Shown: positions 37,601 through 50,990, numbered from the stretch's first letter. The stretch: DNA of 64,000 nt from Sclerurus mexicanus (GCA_013396755.1 VWZF01004899.1:563857-627856), one strand, 5' to 3'. A program made the numbers and translations. The notes: a model not told the origin generated them from the letters alone.

Positions 37601-39569
37601 CTCCTGCCCCTCTAATTTCCTCAAGATGCATGTCTCATCATATTTATTCAAAATAGTTTTTCAAAATATTTATTCTCATAGTTTGTTCAAAAACAGGCAT
37701 CAAATAATGATAGAGGTTGGAAAAATAATGAATGTTGTTACTTAATCTTTAGCTGTCAGGCCTTAGGATAGCAGGGGTTGCTTTATTTTCTTTTTTGTGT
37801 CTTTAAATGAGCTGCTTGCAGAATATTGTTAGTTCTGTAAGTGAGACTATGCAAAAAAAAGTCTCAGAATTAAAATGATTTTCTGTGATGTGTGCTATAT
37901 CACGTTGTCACTTATTTCTAATGCCATGGTCAGACTTACATGATGTCAATGCATTTGGCCTATTTTATCACATTTTTATTAGTAGGTATGTGTGCATTTT
38001 TATTATCTATTAATATCCTGACCCTGGACTGTTCTGAAATTAATATTTAGCTAAACGTGTAAGGATATCTAATGTTCGGCAGCCTGCATTTCTCTCCCGT
38101 ACAGATGGTTAGAAATGTCATTTGAGGTTCAGGCCATCAAATTTCTTACAGTGTTTATGAAATATGACAGTCTGTATAATATTCTGCAGTGGTCAGAATG
38201 AGTTTTGAAAGGAGCCATTTAAAGCATTTGAAAGTTCTCTGCACGTGACATTTTGGCTACAAAGAGCATTCTCTTTTTTCAGAAGTTAGTCACTAAAAAA
38301 ATAGTTGAGAAGGCATAGCTTTTCTCAGTCATTGCCATGAGCATTTTGTTGAATCTCTGCAATAACAAAGGGATAAAATCTCATGTGTACAGCTAAGTTT
38401 TCTTCACCAAAAATCTTGATCTTTTAAAGAAAATGGGAAAGAAAAATAAATGAGAGGGAAAATTAAATAAAGGTATCTTTTAGAAACTATTCATTTCCTA
38501 TCTTTTTACTTTGATAAAATTGATATTAATTACTCCTTCCTGTCCCAATCTATTTAACATCTCTTCAGTGATGTTTCACAACCTGACATTTATATTTCTT
38601 CTAACAAAAATATAATGATATGTATTCTTGACAAAGCAGTGAGGAGGTTTTTACATACTGTATGCCTGTCTATATATTGTATGCCTTTCTGTTTTTTCCT
38701 GAAGAAGTTAAACCATTCAGGTATATTTGTGTATGAGACATAGTTGCTGATGGCTGCTGAGCCTATCAGTTTATCTTAATAAAGCATGGGTTGTTGCACA
38801 TGCCTTCCTCAAGAACTAACTGAGAGAACAGAAAAGCTACACAAGAATTTTCATATGCTTTCTCCTCTGTAAAGACCTAATTCTTCCCTCAAATACGTAG
38901 TTCTTACAAGTAGTCTCTCTGAATGCTAAAGAAGTGGCATATCCTTTGCTCTATACCAGTCAGGTGAACAGTTCCATTTCACCAGTAAGATTTTACACAT
39001 ACTGATAGATAATATTTGAACAACTTAAGAATATTCTGAACAACTTCAGTTGTTGGTCATCATACTTCAATTTTAATTAACAGACTCTGTTTTTTTCAGA
39101 GTTGTGCTAAATTACTTTTAACATCAAAATAAAATTCAGATCACTGTGGTGCTTGTCATGCTTCACAATTGAAAATAAACTTGTAATTCACACTGAAAAT
39201 TATTTTAGCTCTATGTTTGATAGCAAAAAAAAAAGCTTAGATTATTTCCTATGCTGGATTTAAGTACAGTAATTCATCTTGTCACCTTGTCTATGTTAGT
39301 ACTTTACACAGTACATTCCAACTAAATTTGGCTTCACGTGGAGCTAATAAATTGGTTTAATTGTCTGTAGAAGCACTGCACAGATAAGCAGTATATATCT
39401 CATAAACTCCACAGTGTGGGGTGTAAACTTAATGTCTGAAGCTATACTAAATAACTAAAAGTACTCTCAGAACCTTTTTTTATTGTGTGGTTTTGTCACT
39501 TTTGACTCCAGTTTTAATAAGTGTGCATGGTGGACAATGAAAAATATTTACATAGTTTTCCTTTTGTAG
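34266..39569. other. DTD2 intron 1, about 5.3 kb
   Basis: The first 350 bases are still CpG-rich; the rest is AT-rich unique sequence. No transposon fragment, RNA gene or extra exon was recognised. Confidence 0.75.
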
Positions 39570-39639
39570 ATCCAGAGGGGGCTTGTTATCTACATATGCT
39601 TCTTCAAAGGTGCTGATGAGGATCTTGTTCCAAAAATGG
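39570..39639 (+). CDS. DTD2: DTD2 exon 2
   Basis: A 70-base exon after the acceptor TTTTGTAG and before the donor GTATGA. It encodes IQRGLVIYICFFKGADEDLV then PKM, residues 53-75, plus the first base of codon 76. Human DTD2 reads VQRGLVIYVCFFKGADKELLPKM here. It enters in phase 0 and leaves in phase 1, fitting both neighbouring exons. The segment is part of the DTD-fold core strands. Confidence 0.95.
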
Positions 39640-41550
39640 GTATGATATAACCCTTATAAATTCTTGTACTGTTTGGAAAAGATGAAAAACAGTAGAGGCA
39701 GAGAAGGCAGCAACTATTTGGACAAGTAGAAGTCAAGAAGCCATGAGATTGCATCATTCTAAATCAATCATTTGGCTTGCAGAACAGTTTGGTCTGTCTT
39801 GTTTCATTTGATGATTGTCCATGCCTCACACTCTGTCTGTCTGCTCATGACCAACCTAGAAAATCAATTTCTGTGATTATAACATTCTAGCAAACAGAGA
39901 AAATACTGCATTTGCTGTTTAACATATGTGTATCAGGCAACAGTTATAGTCCAGGACAGAACTGAATTTCAAATAGTTCATGTCTTGGTTTGATAAATAT
40001 TTTAACAGTGATCTCACTGTATGTGCAGGATATTTAAAATTATAGCCAGTAGAGGGAGTTAGGTGGATAACTAAACTCTCTTTCCCATCTCATTTCAGTA
40101 GTACTATATACGCTGTTAGCATTTCAAGTGCACTTTAACATTTACATCGAAGCAGAGAAGATGCTGATGATAAGGTCAAATAAATGGTAGTGATTTCTGT
40201 CTTCACCCACTGCTGCTTTGGCTTGGTTTTTTTGTTTTTTTTTTAATGTAATTTCTTCTTCCTCCTTTCCTCCATCAGTAGCACTGGCTCACCTGGGAAA
40301 ATGTGTGATGCCATGCATTCCAGATAAAAGTACTCCATTTCTGTGGCTGCCTGATGTTAGTGATTTGGCAAAAGGTTGCATAAAAATAGTTTATTTCAGG
40401 CTAATGGCTGGAACCAGCAGTGCACAAGTACAGGTGCTATTGAAAATGCTGAGAGGAGCTGCTGTGGGGTTCTCTTTTGGTCTTGGAATGCACGATCTTT
40501 CTGAGATGCTAAATAAAGTTGAAGTATTGGGGTGTATTTAAATCTATGGTATGAAAATTTATTTTATGCTTGTGAGAGTTTCATGAAAATGTTACTTGAG
40601 AATAATTACATTTTCAGCTGTGGGGCACCTGAAACAGGCCAGAAAATGAAAGTTCTATTTCCTGTGAGGAGATTCATCTATTCATCCATCCTCTTTGAGT
40701 GTCTGGCTTAGAGAATATTGTTTCCTAAATATATTTTGAATCTGTTTAAATGTGTGGGTTTGGTTCCTGAATCACAACTCAGTTCTTTTTGCTTCGAACA
40801 ACATTAAACATTTATGTGTTTGCAGACGTAACTAATATCCTCACAGCTTTTACAGACTTGGAGGAAGTTTTGGGGTAATGATTTGATTTGTTACAGAAAC
40901 ATGGAAAATCTAATGTTAGTAAATGAATTGATTTTATTTGCAAGTTGAATATATTCTGGCTTAGAAGCCAAATTGCATCTGACCTTCCTGCTCAATTCCT
41001 CTCTCAAAAGACAAACTGGCCTCTGCGCATCTCCAGGTGGAGTGCTGAAGGACACTCACTCCACTTGAGACCAAACTGTGGAGCTGTGCCTTCAGCCCAG
41101 ATTAGTGCTGAGTCCTGCTGCCAACTACTGCAACCAGCATGAAAGGACAGTCAGGGAGGAAAGCTCTCCGAAGTGCAGAGGATGGTGTTGTCTCCTACAG
41201 AGTGTAGTGTTGTCCCAATACTGCCTATTTGGGTATCAGGCAATTTAGTAAGGGCCATAAATTGGATCCTGGGGGTGTTCTCTTGGGGGTGTTGAACTAG
41301 AATCAGCTTGAGGATTTTAGATAGCAAATCACTTCCCCAGAAATAAAACTTTAGAAATATGTTATTAATATAAATATCCTCAACATTCCTCACAATACTC
41401 AGACATACTAGTTGTTTAATAGTATTGACTGCCCATGTTTCTTTTACTTGAGTAGTTTGTCACACGTCAAAATATTTGTTGAATCTTGTTTATGTCATCC
41501 TGTTTAATTTACTTCAATTATGCTAACTCTTATTTTATTTTTATTTCCAG
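39640..41550. other. DTD2 intron 2, about 1.9 kb
   Basis: Non-coding apart from a possible alternative terminal exon at 40279-40541, described separately. No repeat element was recognised. Confidence 0.7.
40279..40541 (+). other. Possible alternative terminal exon of DTD2
   Basis: A long pyrimidine tract (TTTCTTCTTCCTCCTTTCC) and CATCAG precede position 40279. Spliced to exon 2 (phase 1), the reading frame stays open for 87 codons to a TAA at 40539-40541. An AATAAA signal at 40512-40517 overlaps its end. The product would have a different C-terminus and would lack the PQATLGG and GP catalytic motifs of exon 3. Phase match, acceptor and poly(A) signal are seen; use of the exon is inference. 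A chance open frame of this size is quite possible. Confidence 0.2.
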
Positions 41551-41876
41551 TCAATGTGCTGTTGAATGTTAAATTAAGTGAAAATGAAAACGGCGATTTT
41601 GTTTCTGTTCTTGATTTACCCGGCGATGTACTCATCATACCACAAGCTACCCTAGGCGGTAAACCAAAGGGAAGAAAGATGCAGTACCATGCAAACATTG
41701 AAAAAGAAAAAGGGTTGGAACTTTATGCTCAGTTTGTGACTTTGTGTGAAAAAGAACTGGCTGCCAATGCCAAATGCATGGAAGCAGGTGTTTGTGTCAA
41801 GCATGGCACATATGGAAACAGGCAGGTGTTAAAGCTGGATACAAATGGACCTTACACTCATCTGATTGAATTTTGA
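41551..41876 (+). CDS. DTD2: DTD2 exon 3 (terminal coding exon)
   Basis: After the acceptor TTATTTCCAG a 326-base segment encodes residues 76-183 and ends with TGA at 41874. It carries the two motifs that form the active site in this family. IPQATLGG (around residues 105-112) corresponds to the SQFTL motif of DTD1. TNGPYTHLIEF at the C-terminus contains the Gly-Pro pair (175-176) that sits in the substrate pocket. HGTYGNRQVLKLDTNGP is nearly identical to human. No frameshift or lost residue was seen, so the gene appears intact. Confidence 0.97.
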
Positions 41877-41879
41877 AAA

Positions 41880-41928
41880 AATAAATTCTATCCCAGATAC
41901 AGTACTGGTGGTTGGTTTTGGTTTTTTT
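41880..41928 (+). terminator. DTD2 polyadenylation signal, very close to the stop codon
   Basis: AATAAA at 41880-41885 begins three bases after the TGA. A G/U-rich element (GTGGTTGGTTTTGG plus a T run) follows at about 41908-41928. Cleavage in between would leave a 3' UTR of only about 20-25 bases. Other, longer forms cannot be excluded. Confidence 0.55.
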
Positions 41929-44900
41929 ACCTCCTAAGCATTAATGTGCTTGAACGCCTTGGGAGAGAATGTAAAAAGGGCTTTCGCTCATCTGTAGTGG
42001 TGTTGCCAATCCCATTGAATAGAAGAATGCCTGAGACTGCTTTGCTGTAGTGAGTACGTGTTTTATGCTCATACACATCTGACGTGCTCAAAATAATTGT
42101 TAATATTGATCCAATAATTTGAAAGGTTTATTAACAAGGATAGGATAATACAATCATTTCTTACTAAAAAAGAATGAAAAAGTATTACATGTGTAGCTTG
42201 AGTAAGTGGTTTATAGATTAAAAAAAGAATACTGTAGATGTATGTATATTCCCAAATTTCTTGAGTCAGTTTTTGCCTTTCTGTTTTCTAACTATAAAAT
42301 AGCAATGCTTTCTAACTAACCAGTATATAAAAAGCACAAATTCACAGAATTTTTAGTCTCTTAGAGAATAGGTACTAACTGAGAAAGTCCATCCTCTTTC
42401 AGGGTGTGTAGGCTTGAGAGACTTAAGATGGTACTGGACTGATCATGGGCTATGTAGGGAAGAATAAGTGAGGCACACCTAGAAACCAGCAGTACCACTA
42501 CATTGCTTTCTTGAAGCTTGCATTCTGAAATCTCTGATGTGTTTTGATAGGCTGCTTGCTATAGCTTGGTCTATGTCCTTGTTACTGCGGTCTTGCTGTC
42601 TACTCGATTCTTTCATAACAGAGCCTCAGGAAAAGAACAGAAACATTTAAATGAAAACAAAAATAAAAATGGTACATTGTATGCAGCCATCTCATTCCCT
42701 GTGCCCCTATTGCTTCCTTCCAGCTTTTTGTCTGTTGAACATGCCAGGCAGAGACTAGTTTTCCTTTTAAAGATAGTGTTGGTACATTTGGGACCCTATT
42801 CCCAGCTGACCCCCTATGCAGTACTGTTATAAACATTATTAACAGATGGTGTTAGGAAGATATAATGAGAAATTCTCTCTTGTAAGGCAGTAAGAACAAC
42901 ACAGTTATATTAAAAAGTGGCAAATTCAAAAGTGATTCAAATATATTCTTCCTGTGAGTCGGGTTTCTCTTTTTACTGTGGCATTGCATTTGAGAAGGGT
43001 TCAAAGTGAAATTAGACATTTATATGGTTTGCAGTAATTATCCAAAATTGTCATTTAATTAGCACATTATTCTGGCAAAGATGTAAAACCTCATGGCATG
43101 TGAGGATGTACAATCTGAAATTGTAGGTCAGTAGATACGAATATTCTATCCTTATCTTTATGAAAAAACCATTACTGAATGTGTAAACAGCAGGCTCAGA
43201 TGATGCTATGAGAATCACATTTTTTGAACAGATACAAAGCTTGTAGTTTTGTAAGAGAATAATGAGATTTTTTCCAGATTACACAATATATAGTTAATAA
43301 TTACAAAATATATAAGGATGTTGAATTCCTGGCAACTGACACTTTCAGAGCTGAAAACAACCATTTACACGAATGGCCTGGAAATATTAGCTATTAGGCC
43401 CCAAATTACATGTTTATTCATTAATAATTAACAGTTATGATAGACACAATATGAGTTATGTTCTAAGCTGCTACTAGCAACATTTAAATAATTATGTGAA
43501 TGACTAACACAAATTCATTTTCATCTGTGTGCTTGAAAATGCGTTTTTCTTCTTCTTTCTGTTAGAGATCAAATCTTAAAAAGTGCTGAGTAATACCACT
43601 TTTCACAGACCTTACAGAAATTGTGGGTATTTAATATATCTCAAGAGTTGATCCCTTGAGGGGATACAAAGTCTGCAGTTTTAGGGGTTTTTTCCTGTCT
43701 CCAGAAAGATCTTTGGCAGCCTGGCAATTCATTCTCTCTATTTCAAGAACTCTGAGTTCTAAGAGGGATAGGCTTGAAAATGTTTAGCGAAAAGCAGACT
43801 TCAAACAAAATTCCATCTTGTACTGATGAAGTACATAAAAACTAATATATATTTCGGTGGTTCTTAGGACCAGACAGGACTGAAATTTCTGTAAAAAGGT
43901 GGATATTTTTGTATTATCTGCCCATTTCTGATTTATTTGTATATCCATCTTAGAATACCGATTTCTGTCATCATCTGCTCCAATGATTGGCACTTTGTTG
44001 AATGCTGTGCCCTTTGTACTTCTTTATTTATATCTACTATTGATTCACAATCCATTTACTGAAAGAAGCCATTTCTGAATAACATTCTGGACTGTACTGA
44101 TGAAAAAATTGATTAAAATTACTTTTTCAAAGACAAATGCTCATATCTTTCTGCCATGAATATATGCTTTAAACAAATGACCTGACACTGCTTTAAATAG
44201 TTTCTATTCTATGACTAGACAAAAGCTCAAATAATTATCCTATTCTATACTTAGAGACTATCTATTAGAAGATGCTTAATATTCCCCACTTCCTTGAAAT
44301 AACCTATAAAGTCAGGGTCATCCTTATGCGATTATGCCTTTAATTCACTTGTCACACAGTAATTCCAGTATCAGGTTTCTGTGACCTTGTTTACAGCATA
44401 CACACCCAGTGTTTCTAAACTGACCATGTGTGGACTATGAACTGAGCTCATAAAAACGTACTAATGAGTTCATGTGCAATAGCCTGTTTTCTATTCAGCA
44501 GTATTCCTGCTTCCTTCCCATGCCCTTTATGGAAATTTTTACCTCTGCTGCTACATACAGGATGCAACATATGAATTTGCAAATATTACATATTAATTAC
44601 ATGCACATATTAATCCAGAATTGGAAGTTAATAGATGGTATATAGCCCAGAAATAGTAATAACACTGATACCATCCACAGGCTTTGTCAGAGTGTGGCAA
44701 GACCTCAGGATGGAGGCTTATCACACCTGCTTTGAACTTTCCTCAGTCTTCTCAGAGTTTGGTTTTACTTGATTTTGCTGTAACAACAGTTTTTCTAAGG
44801 ACAGGAGACTATGAGTGATTTGTTTTACTTTTGCATTGTATGGTGTAGCTACAGTTGTTATACAGATACTAATAATAAGTAGTTATTCTGTGTAGAATGA

Positions 44901-46988
44901 TATCCTTATGACTCTAACATAATGTTAGTGTGCAGAACAGCAGCAACCTTGAGATGTGAAGACACTGACGGCGGTGTAAAATAGAGGAATGGGATGATAA
45001 GAGCTGGGGCACAGGCTGGCACTGGAGACCCCAAGGCTATAAACAACTTGCCAATGGTCAGTTAAAGAAATGCAAATCTGGAGCTGGGCAAAACTAGTTT
45101 TAGGGGTAAAAAAGAGAAGAATGAGTATATAATGTAAACAAAAAGCAGAATACATAGTTACAGGACAGTAAAGAATAGCAAGGTGTAAAACTGTATTAGA
45201 AAACATGCAAAAATAGCCCCAGCTGAGCACTATTTCCAAAAGAAGAAAAAGTAAAGAAAGAAGAAACTGTAAACACCAACATCATGCTCCTGCAGGCACA
45301 GGCCTCCATAAGCTGATAATCCACTGTGCTCCCTCTACCAGATGGAAGCCACATGGAGGTGAAAGGGTAAGCATGACACCAGGAAAAGGGTTAAGGGTAG
45401 GTACTGAATAATGCATGCATAACAATTTGAACTCTAGTGTTATTACTGAGACTTTTAATACAGTTTTTCTGCAATAATTAGATCCAGACTGAAATTAATT
45501 ATTAAATTGCTAAGTTTGCAGTTATAATAAATTTGGTGTGACTTTACACAGTGTGGATTTCTTTTTGCCCATAGCAAGATTTTGCACAGAAGAGTTTCTG
45601 CAGACAGTTGCTTCCCCACGTTGAAATGGCAGCCACTTGATGGGCTGATGGATATTAGCCAGCCCTTGTGGTGCTTTTCACCAGCTCCTTTAATGCGGCT
45701 GTGATGTCTGATCTTAGTTACCACAAAAGCTGCACAAAAGTTTCTTCATTGTGGCTCAATACAGCCACTGTTCTTTAGCCCTTCTTTGAGAACAAGATCA
45801 GCTCCACATCTGCTTGGGTTTAGAAGTATGATCTGGTGAAGCTTAATCTCACCTCTGATATTAAACCAACTTCTTTGGGGAGGGAATTATGAATCTTTTA
45901 AGCTTTCATTAATTTTTGCTTTTAGTTTCTGTTAGTCTCTGCCCTATGGACTCCTTCAAACACATTATGTTTCCTGAAGCTGGAGTAGCAGTATGCCATA
46001 GAGAGCTAGAGTGCTCTCCAGGCACGACCCGAGGTCTGCCACCAACCTCTGTTGTGACTAGCTTAATTTCTTGACTTCTTTGCATCTCAGTTCTTATCTA
46101 ATAAATGGTTTGGGGTTTTTTTCAGTGTGTTGATCCTTAAGACTATACATTGAGCAAAACAAGGACCATCACTCTATTTAGGGTGCTGCACTGCACAGTG
46201 GGACAGTACTGGACTGTCTGTGAGATCTACCATCTGCTTTATGCTAGAACTCAGGGTTGCAATTGCTGGACAAGAATGGAAAGCAGGGCTTCCTCCTTAA
46301 TCTTTTTCTAGGGAAAACAGCATCCAAAAACTGAGACTGTCTCTCAAGAATTTAGCAAATTTGCTATTTCCTATCTCCTATTTATTCCTTATTTTCTTAA
46401 AGTGCCTTGAAAGCAACTCAAAATTTGTGAATCCCTACAAGATTCTGTCACCAGAAGTGCTGTGCAAATACAGTTGAAAAGTAAATGGTATATGTGGACA
46501 AAAGAAAGAAACAGCAGTTAGAATAGCTTGGATAGTTTAAATGTATTGTACATTTTCAACCAACGCTGTCCACTAGTTCAATTACTGCCAGTGTGTGGCT
46601 TTGGGCAAAGCAATTTTCTGCTCCACTTTTTCCATCTGTGAGACAAAGAATGAGTGGAAACAAGGGAAAGAGAGGTTTAAAACCACTGGGGTTTTTTCCT
46701 TCATTAAAAGCAAAAAATCACCTCTGATCCTCTTTTTCCATCAGAAGGCAGTACACTTTCACCTCTCTTCACCTTTATTGGAGCTACAGGAATTTGCCTT
46801 TCACTACCTCCTACTTAAGCCTCTGCCTCACAAATGTAACTTGAGCTAATGTCCACAGAGTACTTGAGAGCCTCAATGAACAGTGTGGTACCAGTACAAA
46901 TAACATCCCATAGTATTTCTAAACTAGGAATCATCCAGACAGCACAGAAAAGCAAATAAATGGCGTTCCTGTTGTACTGTTCTAGTTC

Positions 46989-47008
46989 ATATATATATAT
47001 ATATGTAT
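46989..47008. repeat. TA microsatellite
   Basis: A run of alternating AT dinucleotides ending in GTAT; a simple repeat. Confidence 0.9.
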
Positions 47009-49674
47009 CTCATTGCTCTGAATTCAAGATTGCTTTCTATTCACTTTAATTGTATTTACTGGTGTAAGTGCCATGATAGATGCCCTATTACGTCAGTATG
47101 TATTAAAAATATGCAAGTAAGAAGCTTAAGGCTGTTTAGATGTGCTCCATTAGGAAAGAGATTGGCATTAAAGGTTTTGGATTAGTAATGAAAGCAAAAG
47201 GGTTTTGGGAGGCCTTAGTATTCAGCTGGCAATCCATCCCTAGATCTAACTTTCTTATTTCCCACTTCCATTTTGGTAGCTGTATCTAACATTATCTAGG
47301 CCCGCATAATACTTTTGTTTATGTTTTAGGATTAAAAATAACAACAGGACTGTGTAATTGGTTGGCAGGAATTCAGGCCTTGCATTTTGTGATAGTACGA
47401 AAAGCAACTGTGTTGGGAATAAAAAGAAGTCTAGCAGTATTGTAGCATAAAATAAACCCATATATATTATTTTTGACAGTGTGTAACAAAAGGAAGCTTT
47501 GTACCTAAGGCATTGGAAAAGCTAGGACAGGCCAAAATGTGCTGGATTCTACACGCCTCCCTAAAGCAGCTACTGCAGGGAACTGAACGTTTCACTTTTG
47601 GGATTAGAAACACAGTTACTGTCTCTACTGAGGGAGCACTGATGGACAGGCGTGGATGCCATGGGATGCAGCAGTTCTGGAACTGAGCATGCTGTAATGC
47701 TTACAGGCACATTAATAACCTGCTCAGATTAAAACCAAATGTAAATTGCCTGTAGCTGATGGTGTAACTGTTCACACATTCAGAACGTCATTGTCTCACG
47801 CTATACTTAAACGGATGTGTTGACTATATAACATAATTGCAAAGAGAAAATAAAACTAAATCAATAATCTGACAATCTAAAGACATTCTTAATGATTTTA
47901 AAATATAATGGAATTTGGGTTTTTTGCTATGTCATTATTTGGTGATGTTACATTTGCTTCAAATCAAGCCTGTAGTCCTGTGATTCTTAGTCATGCGTGG
48001 ACAGCCCCACTGAATTCAAAGGAATACATTCCTTTTTTCTTCTTCTAAAGTCACTGAGGAGTATAAGACTGAAAGAAAGAGAATATTTAGCTCAGAGGCA
48101 TATGTGACTGCACAGATATTCTCCTATGTCTGGAATTTGTACGGCAGAACTGATTCGTGCTCTAAATCAGTCAACCCACTTTACCAAAATAGACTAATGA
48201 GAAGACTAATCAGGAGGTTTGTACATTTCAATTATTTGCCAGTTGCTTATTTTATTAAGTAATTTGCTATTGAAGCACAGTCAGGACTAATGGGGAAAGG
48301 GAAAATTGAATTAATAGATGGTGAATACATCTAACTGTCCTGGTTTTTTCTGGTTTAGAACAAAACACCATAATCTTGCATAACAATATTTTTTTAATTT
48401 CAGATTGAAAAGAGGAAAAATAAAAATGGCATGCATAACTGCTGAAGTAGATGTTAATTTGAGTCAGTGCATGGTTAACATTTTGTTAACTGATTTATGG
48501 AAAAAATAATATTAAAAATCAAGGTTAATCATAAATCCAATAAAAACAGACTCTTACCCTCAAGTAAGCACTGCTGGCAACAAAGCAACCCTAAAGGCGA
48601 TGTACCCAGAGATGGAAGGAGTGTTCTGCATCAGTATCCTTTGTTATTCGAATCGATTAATATCAGTTTAGCATTAACAAAGCATTACTTAGATCTGATA
48701 TCATGTGTCCTGGGAGGCTAAGTGAGATAATTCTTGAGAAAAATTGAGCAAGACTTTACTTCTTAATGAGTGATATTTTGTCTTGCTCTATGCTCATGAA
48801 GCATTCAGCATTATGAGATACTAATCTCGAGTGGGTTCCTGTCTGCTACCATAATGGAGTGAATAATATGCATAGTAACAATAATCACAGCAATAATATT
48901 CCAAAATTATTCTTGATTTGGTTTTGCTTATTTGTTTCTGAGTTAAACATGATCAATTCTTCACAAATATTGCCAGGTCTTTCTGTTACCTTAGGACTGT
49001 CAGCTAGGCCAGCATTTGTTTTTGCGGAGTTCATTATGGAAAAAGTCATAACACCAACAGTCTTTGAATATAAATTGTTCAGCTGAACTTTCTCACAAGT
49101 GAATTGCAGATCTCTTTATGAGTAGCAGCAACTCATCCCCTGATCAAAATGAGGTTGACTTAGCAAATAGTTCTTTCCTGGGAGTGTACCTTATTTTTGA
49201 TACCACAGGTTAACACCTTCACACCAGTAGGAGTTTGTAGAGTTGATTTCTACAAAATATGTAAATAATTTCCTGCTTCAAGTATGAGGCATTTATATAT
49301 TCTTCATTGCTACATCCATTGCTATTTTTTTTTTTTAAAAGGTCATTGCATCCATGCTTATGGGTTTTTATCAGTCCGTGTAGTAAAAATGAAACCGGTG
49401 TCCATGTATGGTAATGAAGCCTGGTGCTCATGGCATCTATAGCACAATGTAATCTGGCAGTTCTGCGTGCGCCCTTTGAAATATTTCTCAGCAGTATCAT
49501 CTGCATAACTGAATACAGATGTTCACAGATGTAAACTATATGTAAACACTATATATAAGCTTTACATGTTGAACCTATTTGAAGACGAATGTACCAGCTT
49601 ATATAAGGTTTAGACACAGTTCTGGCTCCTATGGTTATGTGTCCCAGGCATTATTCCCTCCCCACGATGGTTCC

Positions 49675-49986
49675 CTCTCCACAACTACATGAAGGAAGGC
49701 TGTAGCAAGGTAGGGGTTGGCATCTTCTCCCAGGCAACTAGTGACATGAAAAGAGGACACAGCCTCAATCTATGGACATCAGGAAGAATTCCTTAATGGA
49801 AAGGGTTGTTAAACACTGGAACAGACTGCTCAGGGAGATGCTGTAGCCACCATCGCTGGAGGTGTTCAAGAAATGACTGGATGTGCTACTTAGTGCTGTG
49901 GTCTAGTTGACATGGTGGTGATCAACCAAAGGTTGGACTCGGTGATCTTGGAGGTCTTTTCCAATGTTAATGATTCTGTGATTCTG
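49675..49986 (+). mobile_element. CR1 LINE 3' fragment with intact 3' end
   Basis: Sense-orientation CR1: 'acaactacatgaaggaaggc', 'gtagcaaggtaggggttggc', 'ggaacagactgctcagggag', 'ggttggactcggtgatcttg'. It ends with the family's ATTCTGTG repeat (TGATTCTGTGATTCTG), so the 3' end is complete and the 5' end truncated. Confidence 0.95.
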
Positions 49987-50404
49987 TTTGCACTTGTTAA
50001 AAGAAGATAGTCCCAGAGAATACAGTTTGTGGAGGGAAATCTGGGTTCCAGATTCCAGATATGGCTGAGCAACAGCTACAAAACTACAGTAAGATTTATT
50101 TTAAAACTAAGAAATTGTTGACAGACATATACTTTCCTCTTACTAAGATAGAACTTAAACTCTGAGCACAGAATTCATTAAAGAAAATCCCTCCAATGGA
50201 AATTTTCTCATGACCAATGAATTTGCTTATGGAAATTTGGAAGGATGGAAGTCATTCCCAATGAGGTAGCAACCTCTTCAGCTTAGAGCACCTGGAATAA
50301 ACCTAATGCCTTAGGATAAATCAGGTGAAATTCCTAGAGGAGCTCCAGCTGACCTGGTCTATGAGACACAGGATGACTCTTTGACTTGGGATCCCACATC
50401 GATT

Positions 50405-50990
50405 TGGGGTCACATGTTAACACGTCTCCCTGTCCCCCCCCGGCCCTGTGTCCCTGTCNNNNNNNNNNNNNNNNNNNNNNNNNNNNNNNNNNNNNNNNNN
50501 NNNNNNNNNNNNNNNNNNNNNNNNNNNNNNNNNNNNNNNNNNNNNNNNNNNNNNNNNNNNNNNNNNNNNNNNNNNNNNNNNNNNNNNNNNNNNNNNNNNN
50601 NNNNNNNNNNNNNNNNNNNNNNNNNNNNNNNNNNNNNNNNNNNNNNNNNNNNNNNNNNNNNNNNNNNNNNNNNNNNNNNNNNNNNNNNNNNNNTGGGCCC
50701 CGTGGGGGCGGCGGGGAAGGCTCTGCCCGCCGGGCACGGCGGCGGTGCGGGGTCGAGGGGGGTGCGGGGTGTGCGGGGTGCGGGCGGCACAGAGCCCCGC
50801 ACCGCAGCAGCGCACTCGGCATCCACCTGCACCGGGGTGCCGTGGTCTTGGGGTCGGGTTGTATGTCTTCTTATAGGTCCTGGCAATTCAGAATGCTTGT
50901 GGGAGGGATGCCAGTATCGGACATTCTGGTATGCAGAACTGTCGTAGCAGGGTTTTGCGGTTTGAATTCCTCGTTGTCCGAATAGGACGA
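50405..50990 (+). promoter_or_regulatory. CpG-rich region with gap, probable HEATR5A promoter and first non-coding exon
   Basis: C-rich sequence leads into a 235-base gap, followed by about 150 bases of CpG-dense sequence (50694-50850). The region ends at a good splice donor, ACGA|GTGAGT, at 50991. It is the only CpG island between DTD2 and the HEATR5A coding exons and is on the right side and strand, so it probably holds the HEATR5A transcription start and 5' UTR exon. This is inferred from position; the exon borders are not proven. Confidence 0.45.
50459..50693. other. Assembly gap (235 N)
   Basis: A block of undetermined bases inside the CpG-rich region. Long open frames spanning it are artefacts of the Ns. 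Confidence 0.99.

Larger units (their letters stand above)
41929..50400. other. Intergenic region between DTD2 and HEATR5A
   Basis: AT-rich DNA with a TA microsatellite at 46.99 kb and one good CR1 copy at 49.7-49.99 kb. The stretch 44.93-45.4 kb is slightly GC-richer and may be an old, unrecognised repeat. Short frames on both strands show no known domain. Confidence 0.65.

Noticed and set aside
44930..45400. Slightly GC-richer block, possible old transposon or 104-residue minus-strand gene
   Set aside because: No terminal repeats, family signature or protein domain was recognised.
50334..50985. Several frames of 130-200 residues around 50.4-51.0 kb on both strands
   Set aside because: They are mostly made of the 235-base N gap; the remaining residues are GC-rich noise.
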